64,000 nucleotides of DNA from Adiantum capillus-veneris (taxonomy: Eukaryota > Streptophyta > Polypodiopsida > Polypodiales > Pteridaceae): contig CM043945.1 in the NCBI GenBank assembly GCA_014529385.2, positions 2,017,312 through 2,081,311 on the forward strand. Reading direction: 5' to 3'. The notes under the pieces were generated by a model. That model did no database searches. It saw only the letters and a program-made list of their open reading frames with translations, and was not told where the DNA came from. The translations under genes and the position numbers were made by a program. The number at the start of each line of letters is the position of its first letter. The stretch's first letter is position 1. This document shows positions 1 to 11,364 of this stretch, piece by piece.

Positions 1-758
1 AGTTATAAAGAGGACACTTGTCATCATGATATGCAAGATGGTTTGGAGCAAGAGCTTTGTCCCCAATGCAATTGTAACTACGGAGCTTCTTGCAGCACCC
101 ATCATAGTAGAGGCATTCACTATATTAGCATTGTTTGTTCAAAGTTTGTGGGAGTTATAGAGACATAAACAGTAAACAAAGAGGGAGACACTACTTGCTA
201 GTATACACATATGTTGTCATGGCTTTATCTTTATGGTCTCCATTCCATTACTCTCTAAATGAGTCATCCTTACTTTGAGTAGATGTAAAATTAGCTAGTG
301 CATTAGACATGATATCACACAGCTGGAAATATGCAAGACTTCCACTAGTATAAGATTTGAGTGCAAAGATGTCTTTCTATGAAGCATCTTCTCCACACTA
401 CTGAGGATGGTTTTACCATTCCATTAAGATACATGGACACACATCTTTCACATTGAGTGAGATGTGTTATTGGTTAGGTGTGGTCATCCTCACATTGGTT
501 AGCAATAAAGGTGGGAAGACACAATGGAGTGCCCCTAGAGCAACACCTATGTTGGCTTGCAGAGTGGCATTGAAGACCAAGGAGCACCATATATGGCATT
601 GTCTAGTCAATTATGAGGTGAGAGGGTGCTTCCATTGTATATTTAGAGAGTGTTTTGGAGGGGGTTTGGGCCTTTATCTAGAGTTGTGGCCTACCCAAAT
701 CAAAGATGTCTTGGTCTTTATATGCTAGAGATATGATGTCTGAGTCTCAAGCGAGGAG
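1..758. other. No recognisable gene
   Basis: I see no credible coding region, RNA gene or repeat boundary here. A 91-codon open frame at 453-728 has no recognisable motif and is best treated as chance. Confidence 0.5.
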
Positions 759-1860
759 GTGGAGGCTACAACAGAAGAATCAAGCAGTGAGGTAAAATTT
801 TTTTTAAAAAAAATCAAATTGATATTTGTTTTGCAAGTTGGTATCTTTGGGTGCTATAGTCTTTCTTTGTGTTTACCTCAGGTCCTTAGTTCAGCTAGAC
901 TATTCACAAGGAAACATGAGTTTTGTGAAGTGATTCTACCTGTTGTTGCTGGCAACCTATTAAATGAAAGAAGATTTAGGGTTGCTAGGCAAAAATGCAT
1001 CAATGGATTTTTGCAAATTTTTACTTTCGAGAAAGATGAAGTTCAAGGCACTTTGGACAAAGTTGGAATCAGTAGGGTAGTTTACCAAAAGTTGTTCAAG
1101 CTAATCAGTAGGGCAAGAAACCTGAAGCAGTCAAGAGTGAAGGGATCCTTGCTTCCAAAGCCATCAATTTCTCAACATGCCAAGCTCAGAATTAACTCCA
1201 AGGTCATGGAGATGCTTAGAGAGCCTTTCCACATCAATGGCATATACCTAGTAAGAAGAAAGACCTCAAGTTTAACTCTTTCAACAATCTGTTCTTTGAC
1301 TTGAGAACTTTGCAGAGGGCAATGATAAAATTCTATGATCTTCAACATATTGAGGTGAATGGGCAAGCCATTTTTGTCATCAAATTAGATGAAAGTGAAA
1401 TTGTGAAGGGTAGAAAGCTTAAGAGAGTATCAATAACCCCCATGAATAGATCTCTTCATACCAAAGAGGGGGGGGGGGGGGGGGGGGGGGGAACCATAAA
1501 AAATTTAGTGTGCAATCAGAGAAGAACATTTGGTGGTTGGGTGCTTTTGAGGTTGATAGTGAAGATTTAAATGTGTTGAATTAGGTGTTCCACCACGCTA
1601 GTATCCCTGCAATAATCAAAGCTTAATAGACCGGAGAGGAGCTAGATGATGAGGGCTTTGGTAGGGACATGGTGGAATGGCACATGGGGCAACTTAAGAC
1701 ACTTAAGTGAATGTACAATGTGTTAAGGGGTGCCAATGCCAAAAGCCCTTGTATCTACTGCATGGGTGCAACAAAGGAGCTAAATCCTACTAATTGAAAC
1801 CAATCCCTAGGTAGACACTCTAAAAATCCAAACTTTCAAGTTGTTTAGATATTCCCCTTT
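759..1860 (+). pseudogene. Decayed coding relic of an unrecognised, possibly transposase-like protein family
   Basis: An open frame at 759-1304 continues after a frameshift near 1250 into the frame of 1301-1470, is cut by a 24-G run, then resumes at about 1501 (FSVQSEKNIWWLGAFEVDSE). It continues with single stops to about 1795, including the stretch ANAKSPCIYCMGATKE. The product would have been at least about 340 residues. Visible landmarks are a KLDESEIVKGRKLKRVSIT segment and a late C-x2-C pair (CIYC) after GANAKSP. From memory, this combination resembles large uncharacterised, often repetitive proteins of ferns and aquatic invertebrates that behave like transposon products; I cannot name the family. 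Stops such as AAG-TGA and AAT-TAG and the frameshift show it is not functional. Confidence is good that it was coding, low on function. Confidence 0.55.
1468..1491. repeat. Poly-G run (24 G)
   Basis: An uninterrupted run of 24 G lies inside the relic coding frame, between its two conserved blocks. Length may be uncertain because homopolymers are error-prone in sequencing and assembly. Confidence 0.85.
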
Positions 1861-2439
1861 AAAATGTCAACCATTGCACACTGCATGGACTTTTCTTTCT
1901 GTGATAAAAGTCATTAGGTAAAGAATGGCCTCTCCAACTTTAAGGAAGAGTTGAACAAATTCAAGAAAGCTATGACAAGTGCTTGGAGATTAGAGAACTT
2001 CACACACTACATAGTAATACTTATGAATTTTGATTCTACTAATAGATTTTTTTTCTGTTGGGCACTCTTTGGCATACAGTAGATCATTTGCAAGTGAAAG
2101 ATTTTTACAATGGATTTCCACTAGAGAGAGGGAGAGAGAGAGAGGCAAGGAAGCAAGTGGGGGATAATACAAGGATTATTTATGGTTGTTTGATCAGGCT
2201 TTTCCTTTTTTCCCCTCCACTTCAAGTACTCCTGCTTCTTGTAACCCTACAACTACTTGCCAGAAGAGGCAAGAACATAACTCACCATAGTGCCAAAGTA
2301 TGCACTTCTTGATCCCATAAATCTTGGAGCAAGTCCAAAAACTTTAATGGATTCTTACTTCTCAAGAAGTATGATTTTGTTCACTCCAAATCTTATTGGA
2401 TCTCTTCGCTTTGAAGCCTCTCCATTTTCTCTAAAACAT
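1861..2439. other. No recognisable gene
   Basis: AT-rich sequence with a short GA-rich patch at about 2123-2143. The open frames here (1990-2172 minus, 2058-2312 plus) overlap each other and have no motif. Confidence 0.45.
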
Positions 2440-2926
2440 CTACAGATGTTTCGTCACATCTTGGACATTCATTACTACTGTGATTTGCAAAGATTTGAAC
2501 TTTCCTTTATGTATTGGAATAAGAGTCAAAAAGAGTAAAAATGCAATGTCTTCAATTATAAGCTTACAACCATGCTTTCCATGCCACTCACAAGGGTTGA
2601 TGGACCTTCTTCCAATCATCTTGGAGTAATGCCAACTTCTTAGAGCCTTTGTTTGGCGTTCAATTGCCTGCTTTAAAAATATCATTAAAGTGTATAAAGT
2701 TTTCAACCTTGTGGTCCCTCCTTGGTAAGGTCTACAAAAACCTTTTGATAGTTTCATTGATAAAGCCTTCTAGAAAACTCTCTAGATCAAAGGGAGTATT
2801 AAAAATTTCTTTCACACAGGAAACCTTAGATAATTGCTTGGCTTGGTATAGCAGGTCCATCAACTTGTCCTCACTTGTCTCCTCAGCCTCTTCATTGTCA
2901 ACACCCTCCAAAGTCTTCCTAATCAC
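2440..2926 (-). pseudogene. Possible frameshifted coding relic, unrecognised
   Basis: Two minus-strand open frames (2926-2732 and 2757-2440) overlap by 26 bases and read as one protein with a frameshift near 2745. The first is acidic and helical (EGVDNEEAEETSEDKLMDL). The second contains an SWHYSKMIGRRSINPCEWHG segment with Cys and His residues. The composition looks like real protein rather than random translation, but no family is recognised. It could be a companion ORF of the element relic at 759-1860, though it lies on the other strand. Confidence 0.3.
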
Positions 2927-3034
2927 CTTTTCTGCACAAGGAAGAACAAAAAAATCTTATACTGGGTTAAAAGATTGGTCTTATACTTAGTAAAATGATT
3001 GGTCATGTTGATTCTTAAAAACAATTGGTCTTAT

Positions 3035-4290
3035 GTCGTCCCTACGCAAAAAAAGAGCATCCAAACACATATTCTCTTGGTGATCTAATTTTTCATAGGG
3101 ACCAAATATAACAAGGATTGGATAATATTTTTGTTATACAAAATAAGTGAAGTATAATGACAATGATGTCATTGCTATGAAAAAATAGAGCACCCAGACA
3201 TATGTCCGTGTGCTTTATTTTTGCATAAGGGCAACATAAGCAATATGTCTTTTGCCTACTTGATTGTGTTCTTGCTATGCAAAAATAGAGCATTCGAATG
3301 GACGTCCAAAAGTTCTATTTTTGCATAGAGACGACATTAGCAAGGAAATTTGTGCCTACTTGATTGTGTCATTGTTATGCAAAAATAGAGCACTTGGAGG
3401 CATGTTCGATTGTTCTATTTTCGCATAGCAATGAAACATTAGGAAAAAAAACTTCTTGTATATAATGATAAAAGGATGTGTTGATGCTATGTGATTTATG
3501 TGTATTCGACAAGGCATCTGTGTACATTATGCTCGCATAGGAATGACACACTTTAGATTTGCATTGAAAAAAATGTTCTAAAAAAAAATCCAATGAAAAT
3601 TCGTACCTTTGTGTTTTCTCAACAACATTTGAGCTTTATGTTCTATACAAAAATCTTAACAAAATACGAGGGATGGATAAAAAATGACATATATAAGCGT
3701 TTTGAGAGCTATAAATAGTATTTCAATCATGAACCTCGAAACACGTGCACAACGGTGAAATCCATGCACAAGGGTCTAATCTATGCATCGTAAATTGTGT
3801 CAATTCAAATTTTATCTAGGTAATTTGCATCCAAACAATCTTTTCTTGTCAACTCCATTCTTCTTCCCACATTGCTCCACAAGGTCAATTTAGACTGGAT
3901 CTTCTCCTCGTTTTCTATACTGTAAGTTTTGGATGCTCATTGTAAGGTGAAATTTTATAATCTTAATGCTTTCTTTGTAAATTCTTCAATCCATGTCATC
4001 GCTACGCAAAAATTGTGTAGGCGAATGCATGTCCGACCACACTATTTGCACATAGCAATGACATAGTAGCTTTTTTGAATATTTTTCATGGTTGTGTCTT
4101 TCTATGCGAAAATAGTGTAGCCGGATGCATGTTCGACTACACTGTTTTTGCATAGCAATGACATAATAGCTTTTTTGAAAATTTTCGTGCTTGTGTCTTC
4201 TCTATGCAAAAATAATGTACCTAGATGCATGTTCGACTATACTTTTTTTTCAGAGGGACGACACAAAAGCTTTTGTATAATTATATCGTA
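3035..4290. repeat. Array of hairpin modules at ~100-bp period
   Basis: Modules start near 3035, 3168, 3268, 3368, 3995, 4096 and 4195, plus weaker ones near 3500 and 4293. Each is an inverted repeat of about 70 bp. The left arm resembles GTCATTGCTATGCAAAAATA, then comes a short variable loop (several loops contain GGATGCATGTTCGA), and the right arm is the complement (TATTTTTGCATAGCAATGAC). Starts at 3168/3268/3368 and 3995/4096/4195 are almost exactly 100 bp apart. Loop bases vary more than stems. The array runs into the larger foldback at 4389-4701, whose inner stem has the same design. Likely a foldback-type or MITE-like amplification; no ORF is associated. Confidence 0.75.
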
Positions 4291-4388
4291 TGGTGTACTC
4301 CTTACACAAAAATGGAGAGCCACACATATACATAGGTTTTGTGCAAGGAGGGCACAATCAAGAAATTTTTTATCGTTAAAAAAAAAAA

Positions 4389-4701
4389 GGTGATTTTGAC
4401 CCCGCCAGTGCCTCTGGAAGGCCCAAAAACCTTGGGACCGCCGACTCCTACATCGCCTCTTTTGGACACTCCGGAGAGGGAAAAACGTCCAAAAAAGCCT
4501 CCCAAAATGTTATGTCCTCCCTGTGCAAATTTAGTGTATATGGAGGGGCCTTTCCATACACTAAATTTGCATAGGGAGACACAACATTGTGGGAGGCTTT
4601 TTTTGACGTTTTTCCCCCTTCGAGTGTCCAAAAGAGGTGACTTAGGAGTTGATCCTAGGGTTTTTGGGCCTTTCGAACGCATTGACAATGTCAAAATCAC
4701 C
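4389..4701. repeat. Long inverted repeat (foldback, ~155-bp arms)
   Basis: The outer ends read GGTGATTTTGAC (4389-4400) and its complement GTCAAAATCACC (4690-4701), with matching sequence toward a centre near 4550 (TTTAGTGTATATGGA facing TCCATACACTAAA). The near-palindrome explains why overlapping open frames on both strands here translate to similar proteins; they are not genes. The inner stem (TGCAAATTTAGTG...CACTAAATTTGCATA) shares its design with the hairpin modules at 3035-4290. Confidence 0.85.
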
Positions 4702-6480
4702 ATATTTTGAGCCACATTGTTTGTTTTTTAAAATTCGTGTTAGTTTTAGTCCCTTGCTTAAAGAATTTCAAGGGTATTCTACATTATATACTTCATTTTA
4801 CTTATAATATGGTTGATGATACAAGGAGGGAAAGTCATTAATGGCAAGGATCAAGTAGCTACTAGGAAGGTTCATAAAGAGGAGATGAAGAAGGAGGAGC
4901 TACATGATGAATAAAAAACAAACCAAGGAGAGAGCTCAAAGCAAGAATAAAATCTTGCACCTAAAAGCCTATCTCTTAAGGAAGGAATTGATACTAAGAT
5001 TCCATTTCATACTCTTTTAGAGAAGAGAAGATTTTTTCAAAGAGTGATATGCTTCAGAAAGATTAGAAGAGCACAGAAGGCACTCATTGTGGCAATTTAT
5101 AGGATTCCTTTTAGAAACTTTGTAGGTATGTTACATAATAACTCAAAATAGATATGAGGTGGAACATTTTGCAAAGAGCACATAACATTTTGTAAAGAAT
5201 TCACAATATCCCTTTTTGTAAGTCCACATTTTGTATAGCTGGAAACCGCTTGTAAAATCAAACATTTTGATTGTAAATTGAGTAAATACAAGTAAATTTA
5301 ACCAAAGGCTTCCATTGTTACAATTTTATTGTCTCCAAGCAAGTGTAACTTTCAATATAGTCTTTCAATTTGTGTGCAATTGTGGCAGTCCTTAGATATG
5401 GTTTTGAATGTTTAGTCCTTATTAATTTTGTTGAAATTAGGATGTCAATTCTTAAAGCATAATCCATTCCATATTCTACATCTACACTTGGAGGGCCTAA
5501 GAGTTGAGATGATGAAAATTAGTTCAAAGAATGCCTCTACCTTCTCTTCTACTTCCTCCTCTACCTTCTCCTCCTCTATGGTCCTCTACTCATCCTCTTT
5601 TCTCTTTTTCTTCTTCTCCTTGTTCTTGCTCACAGAAAATGAGGAAGAGGAGAATGTATCCTTACCCATATTTCTATCTGTATTGCCCATTGTAAGTGTA
5701 TATGGGTGATTTTTGAAAACTGACTTGAGCTACTTGTATTGTTATAAAGCAAGGGCATGACAAGACTGTGGTAAAACAACACTTTATTTTTCTAACATAC
5801 AAACAAACACCATACAATATTGAGGGCATGACATTGACACATCTTTTTTCATCTAAGCACAGAAAAGCCTTACAAAATGAAAACCAACAAGATGAGACAT
5901 TTATACCAAACAAGTAATTGCCAATGATATCAAAGTATTTTGTACAAAGTGATGATTATAGGGAACAATTGATACAAACTGGCAACAACACTAGCAATAG
6001 TGTAGGAGTCTAACTAAGGAGTAGTTTAGCTTGGTTGTAGATGGATAGTCCCTATTAGAACTTCTTGGCATAGAAATTTCTTTCAATCCTTATCAAGACT
6101 TGCAAGAAATATTATAAAAAAGGAAAGTAAAACTATGCCTCATGGAAGCAAAGAATGGTAGAAATAAGGACATCAATATCTACACACCTTTCCATTTCCA
6201 TCTATATCTAAGTAAAAACTACAAAAAAATATATTTGTGCATTGTGTAGATCTTGCCTCATTTAGTGCAATGTGCATATGGATCTTATCTTCAAGGTGGC
6301 CATGTGTTCACTGTTCATCCACATATCAATGTCCTAGAACATGGAAGTATACCCCCTTCTCTACCAGAGACTCATAAGTTCTCCTGTTTGGCGGAAGAGG
6401 CAACAGGCGGCCGTGGCCAGAAGGACCATAATTTCATGAGAAACCATTGTAAAATTCTTTTGTAAAGAAGCATCTCTAAG
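4702..6480. other. No recognisable gene
   Basis: AT-rich sequence. Around 5155-5260 a short motif like ACATTTTGTAAAG recurs several times. The open frames 5428-5709 and 6253-6465 carry no motif (the first is Ser/Phe-rich low-complexity translation). Confidence 0.45.
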
Positions 6481-7250
6481 CCGGGAAATTGTCAAGGATG
6501 CATGATTATTCTTTTGAGAGCAATTGTATATTAGAGAGCCAGTTTTAAGATTAGGGGCTTATGGCCGGACAAGCCATTTTTGCAAAGACTTAATCTATAA
6601 AAGTCATTTTCTGTAAGTTTTGGAGGAAAAACTGAGAAGACAGCGTACGAATGGGAGGTCCTTCTTGTTCAAACTTGTAATCTTCTCCATTGCGGCTACG
6701 GTAATCCAAATTCAGTTTTGAATATTGCATTGTGTTCCTCTCCTCTTGCTCTTTCCTTCAAGTATAATCATTCAGGATTCGGTGAAGGTTTTCGACTACG
6801 TGTTTGAGGCTTTAAATCGCTCTTTTGAGTGTTTATATGCGTGTTTTATGTCGTTTCGACCCTAGGAGGGGCTTTAGGGACCCTAAAACGACCCATTAGG
6901 ATCAACTGTTTGATGTTTTTGTTAACTTTGGAACGAACGATCGCGATCGTGGTACCTCTCCAAAATGTTGTGACAGTGATAGGATATGATCCTAATAATC
7001 CCTTGAAGCTTCCCTTCAAGTTTCGTGCGATTCCGAATAGATTTGCATGGTAAACGGGCATGACGATTATAGAGCTAGGTAGAAGGACATAGTCAGATTA
7101 CTTGGCGATGATGCGTTTGATTTACTTGTAGAATTAGTAGATACATCTCATCGAGTTCACTTCATTAGGCGTGACAACCTAGTGAGTTTCCATGCCTCAT
7201 CCGAGTCGCTTCCCCTGTATTGATAAATATGTTGATGCTTGAGAGCTATG
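6481..7250. other. Possible degraded LTR or promoter-bearing repeat
   Basis: A TATA-box-like CTATAAAAG lies at about 6594-6602, followed 60-120 bp later by transcribed-leader-like sequence. A perfect 14-bp palindrome, ACGATCGCGATCGT, lies at 6937-6950. No paired LTR, PBS or target duplication could be found, so this is only a suggestion. Confidence 0.2.
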
Positions 7251-7514
7251 TTATGGACGTCCGTCGCGGCGACCCGCAAACATCTCCCTTTGTAAAGTTC
7301 CTCCCCATTGGAGCCAAGGCTAGACATCCAAAATGTCCATGGTACACTCCACCATTTGCCATTCCTCTATGCTTTAGAGATAGAGATGTGTAAGAAGCAT
7401 AGTACCACAACGCAAGCAAAAAACTGCAGAGGAAGATTAGAGCTTCCGTGATGGAGATGAAGCTCCTTGTGCATGTAAACATGTTCTTGGATCCAAAAAG
7501 CCTAAAATGTTTCA

Positions 7515-8240
7515 CTCTATGATTGGGCAACTTCAATCTCATTGATTTGCTTAAGAATTTGAAAGGGACCATAGTATCTTTTCGCTAGTTTAGCATAATA
7601 CTTTTGGTGTCCCATAGGATTCTTGCCCGAGGTATGCCTTAGATGAGATTTAAGAAACTTTAGCAAGACCCAGTCATCTTGCTTGAAGGTCAAGGCTCTT
7701 CTATGCTTATTAGTAGCAACCTTTTGCCTTTGCTGAGAGATAAATATAGCTTCAAGCATCTTTTAAAAAGATTCTTTTAAGTCTCGTCTATATTCATCAA
7801 CAACAAAGATATTCCCATGCACTTTGAGTAGCAAGGTGCTTTTGGATCTTCCCTCAATGACCTCAAATGGTGCTTTTCCTATAGAAGTATTTACAATATT
7901 GTTGATGCATGCTCTACAAGAGGTAGGTACTTCTTCCATTGAGAACGTTGATCTACTTTCATAACATAGGCTTTTAGTAGATCAAGGATCATGGAGTTAG
8001 CTTTTTCACTTTGGCCATCCATTTGTGGGTGATAGGCCAACTAGTACCTATATTAAATATAGGATTTTAGTAGATCAAGGATCATGGAGTTGGCTATTTC
8101 ACTTTGGCCATCCGTTTATGGGTAATAGGCCGAAGAGAAATTTAATCTAGCACCTAGATTTTCAAAGAGACCCTTCCAAAAATTATTGGTCACTTGAGGA
8201 TCTCTATCTATTGCCTTCTTAACTTAGCTACATGATACTC
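7515..8240 (-). pseudogene. Ty3/gypsy integrase relic (core to C-terminal part)
   Basis: Reading the minus strand from about 8240, the integrase core is recognisable: an aspartate block (DRDPQ), NNFWKGLFENLGARLNFSSA, and twice the block ending TDGQSE or MDGQSE that precedes the catalytic glutamate region. It continues through EYRRDLKES into the C-terminal segment. The clearest open piece is 7759-7517, with VLLKFLKSHLRHTSGKNP and LAKRYYGPFQILKQIN, typical of the basic integrase tail of chromovirus-like gypsy elements. Integrase inserts the cDNA copy into the genome. Stops and a local tandem duplication (7971-8120) interrupt the frame. No RT or LTR of this copy was found nearby, so it is a fragment. 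Confidence 0.75.
7971..8130. repeat. Local ~80-bp tandem duplication inside integrase relic
   Basis: The block TTTTAGTAGATCAAGGATCATGG through TAATAGGCC occurs twice (about 7972-8040 and 8063-8132) with a few differences. The copies are joined by filler containing TATATTAAATATA. It duplicates the integrase TDGQSE block and so postdates loss of function or caused it. Confidence 0.8.
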
Positions 8241-8477
8241 ACAAATAACTAGCCAATAGTCATGGAATCGACTCATAGAAGAAAGCTATAATAAATGACC
8301 ACACATGAGTATTGGGTATCATCCCAAGCAATATATCATAGGGATCTAATATTGTGACAACATGACAATATCAATGAATCAAAGACTAATTATAATATAT
8401 TATTTGCAACTATTAGCATAGCAATCAGATCGTATCAACCAATCCAAACAAATCAATAGCTTAGAATATAACAAGCC
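8241..8477. other. No recognisable gene
   Basis: AT-rich flank of the gypsy integrase relic; no motif or boundary recognised. Confidence 0.4.
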
Positions 8478-8646
8478 AACTATATCAATCAATATCTCAT
8501 GACTTACACCATGAGAATCCAAGCATATCAACAAATCTCAAGCAATCATAGCTTCCCACGTATAGCATGACAAGGCAACTATATCAATCAATATCTCATC
8601 ACTTACACCATGAGAATCCAAGCATATCAATCAATCTCAAATAATC
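8478..8646. repeat. Tandem repeat (~105-bp unit) that is the CACTA target site
   Basis: The unit starting TATATCAATCAATATCTCAT occurs at about 8478 and 8581 and includes ACTTACACCATGAGAATCC and AAGCATATCAA. The CACTA element inserted in the second unit. The first unit contains the uninterrupted target CAATCATAGCTTCCC at about 8563, matching the sequence that resumes at 20764, which confirms the element boundaries. Confidence 0.8.
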
Positions 8647-8649
8647 ATA

Positions 8650-8765
8650 CACTACAAGAGGTACTTCACATCAGCGACGCTCGCAGTGCGACGCTTAAAA
8701 ATGAAAATTCACGGCGTCGTTAGTTTGTTTGTAAAATAGCGACGCCAACAGGGGTAAAAAATAAA
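8650..8765. repeat. CACTA left terminal inverted repeat and subterminal repeats
   Basis: CACTACAAGAGGT at 8650-8662 is followed by GCGACG-type motifs at about 8674 (AGCGACGC), 8688 (GCGACGC), 8712 (GGCGTCGT, reverse) and 8738 (AGCGACGCC). Such short repeated motifs in both orientations near the termini are where CACTA TnpA-type proteins bind. Confidence 0.8.
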
Positions 8766-8835
8766 CCGAGAGTGCCGGAAAACTCAGATCTGAGTTTTCG
8801 GCGCTCAAGCAAGCAAAGAGGTAACCCGCGCTCTC

Positions 8836-8957
8836 CCTCTCTCTCTCTCTCTTTCTTCTCCACACACACACACACACACACACACATACATAAGGAGAGG
8901 AAAGAGAGTCAGGTATGCTCCTTCCCTCTCCTCTCTCTCATGTTCCCTTCCCCTCTT

Positions 8958-9000
<43 letters not shown>

Positions 9001-9002
9001 TT

Positions 9003-9046
<44 letters not shown>

Positions 9047-9170
9047 CAGAGAGAGAGAGAGAGGGAGAGAGAGAGAGAGAGCACATGCATAAACAAAACA
9101 CACACACACACATGCATAAACAAAGAATGCATACACACACACATTGAGAGTGAGATAGATAGATAGATAG
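8836..9170. repeat. Compound microsatellite (CT)n, (CA)n, (GT)n, (GA)n, (GATA)n
   Basis: Consecutive blocks of CT, CA, CT, CA, GT, GA, CA and finally GATA repeats. The several overlapping open frames on both strands here are pure repeat translation (runs of Ser-Leu, His-Thr, Arg-Glu, Cys-Val). The GATA block at 9153-9170 abuts the 3' side of the LINE and may be its simple-repeat tail. Confidence 0.9.
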
Positions 9171-11364
9171 TTCTATTATCGTCCTGGGAGGTCAAATATG
9201 ACCTATGGGACCAAATGAACATGTCACGTGGTGTGAGTGGAATTCATAAGTGACTCTCGATGGTCAAAAATGGCTGAAATGAGCGTCGCAATAGAGAGTC
9301 CACATCGTGGTTGGGAGAGGAAGGTATGTAGGGAGAGCTCATGGCTGAATATATGGGGAAAAGAGGACCTAATGTGGTCAAAAGCTGAGCACTCAAGTAG
9401 TGTGTGGTACTCACTCTCTCGCACTTGACGAGGGCATAAGGTGCAAAGTCGATGACACTCCTCGCCAGTGCCCCAACGTCCTGTCTCGCAGCGTAGAGAA
9501 TGGGAGCTAAGACGAATGGAGGCAATGGTGCGGATCGCACTCAACGGGATGGGCTCAAGGATGTAGGAATGGGTTCGGTTACCTCGTTCCGAGAAGAAGA
9601 GAGATTTGTAGTTTGGGGCAACGTGTGTGGTGTAATGGCTGAAGCGAGAACCTCCGGATTTCTCCCAAGCCATGATACATTGGCGTTGTAAGAAGGCCTC
9701 ATTAACTTGGGAGTCGATCGACGCATCCTTGACCAAGTGACATGCATCCCATCTTCCAAACCATTTCTTGATATCAAGCATCCACCCCGAACTTAGTATT
9801 TTGCTCTTGCATGTCTTTTGAACCTTTTGACTTGCTTCATATGCGATTCTAGGAAGTCGATGCAAAGGGCTACGTTGTGTCTTACGCATGTACTCCACAA
9901 CCCTTTCCATGCCCAAGACCTCAATGGGAAGTGATCCGGACTCAAGAAGTAAGAGCATGTAGGGTGTTTGTGTCTTGACTTGGAGAAAGTTGGTGAGAAA
10001 ACGTTTTTGGACATTCTCAAACTCTTTCCAAGTAGACTTCCCGATGCTTCCACCCCACACCTCCACTCCATAAAGAAGCACCGGTGTCACCAATGTGTCA
10101 AAGAGGTACTTTTTGAGAGCCCAACACTTGATCTCTCCTGCATTGCACATGTTCTCAAATGCATAATAAGCCCTCTTTCCGGCTTCCAAGCGACGCATTG
10201 CACAATCCTTCCATTTATGATTGGATGGAACCTCAAGGCCAAGGTACTTGAAGTGATCTACCACTTCAAGTTTCTCATTGTTGTATACAATGCATGTATT
10301 TTCGTCATTGAGGGTCTTTACAAGCATAACCTTGGTTTTGGATCCATTCACGATCAGCCCACTATGTAGGCAAAAGCGTTCCAAGACACTCATAAGCTTT
10401 TGTGCATCTTCTAAGGTATGTGCCAAGAGCACTACATCATCGGCATAAAACAAAAGCATGATCACCGAATTTCCAATCTTAACCTCTTCTATGCCTTCTT
10501 GCTGCATAAAATCAAGAACCATGCATTCCAATTCATCAATGAGTAGCCCAAAGAGGGTTGGGGAAAGTGGGCATCCTTGTTTGACACCAATAGTGCTTGC
10601 AAAAAATTCTGAAATTCCATCTCCCATACATAATCGACATATTACTTTTTGGTAGATGCGAAATACTGCATGCATAAATTCTCTCGGCACTTGAAGGCTT
10701 TGCATACGTCTCCAAAGATTTCCTCGCGGTACCATGTCAAAAGCTTTCTTGAAATCCACAAAGCAACAATATAACTTTTTTCCTTTCAATCGAGACGCTT
10801 CCATAAGAACTCGAAGAGTGACAAAGTGATCAATAGTGCTATGATGCTTTCGAAAACCTACTTGGCCAAGCGCACGTTTGCCATTCTTTTCAGCCCATTC
10901 ACTTATTTTCATCTCCATGATACATCCAAATAACTTTGCCATCAAAGAACCAACCATTATAGTGCGATAGTTGTTCACATTGTTTACATCTCCTTCTTTG
11001 TGCAAAGGTTTGATCCAATTTGCACTCCAATCATGAGGCATGCCATACTGAAGTGCAAGGTTAAACATATCGCATATCCAATATCGTGTTTTCTTGCTTG
11101 TCCATTTAATCATTTCAGCCTTGACACCTTGAAGGTTACCTGCCTTGCGAGTAGCAAGTTTCTCAAGCGCGCGGCATACATCTTCAATGGTAAAGAAGGG
11201 AGACATAAATGGAAGGGAGCTACAACCCTCCATCTTATCAACATTGGGTTGCTCATAGAGGTTCTTACAATGCATATACATATCCTCAAGAGTCAAGTCA
11301 CCAAAGCTCTCAACGCGCTTGCCTTTTAGATTTTGCCAAAACTTGCCACATGCATGTGCTTTTT

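Noticed and set aside
4302-4715. Overlapping 123- and 137-codon frames on opposite strands with similar proteins
   Set aside because: They are the two strands of one long inverted repeat.
8772-9222. Open frames of 77-106 codons on both strands
   Set aside because: Pure translation of CT, CA, GT and GA microsatellites.
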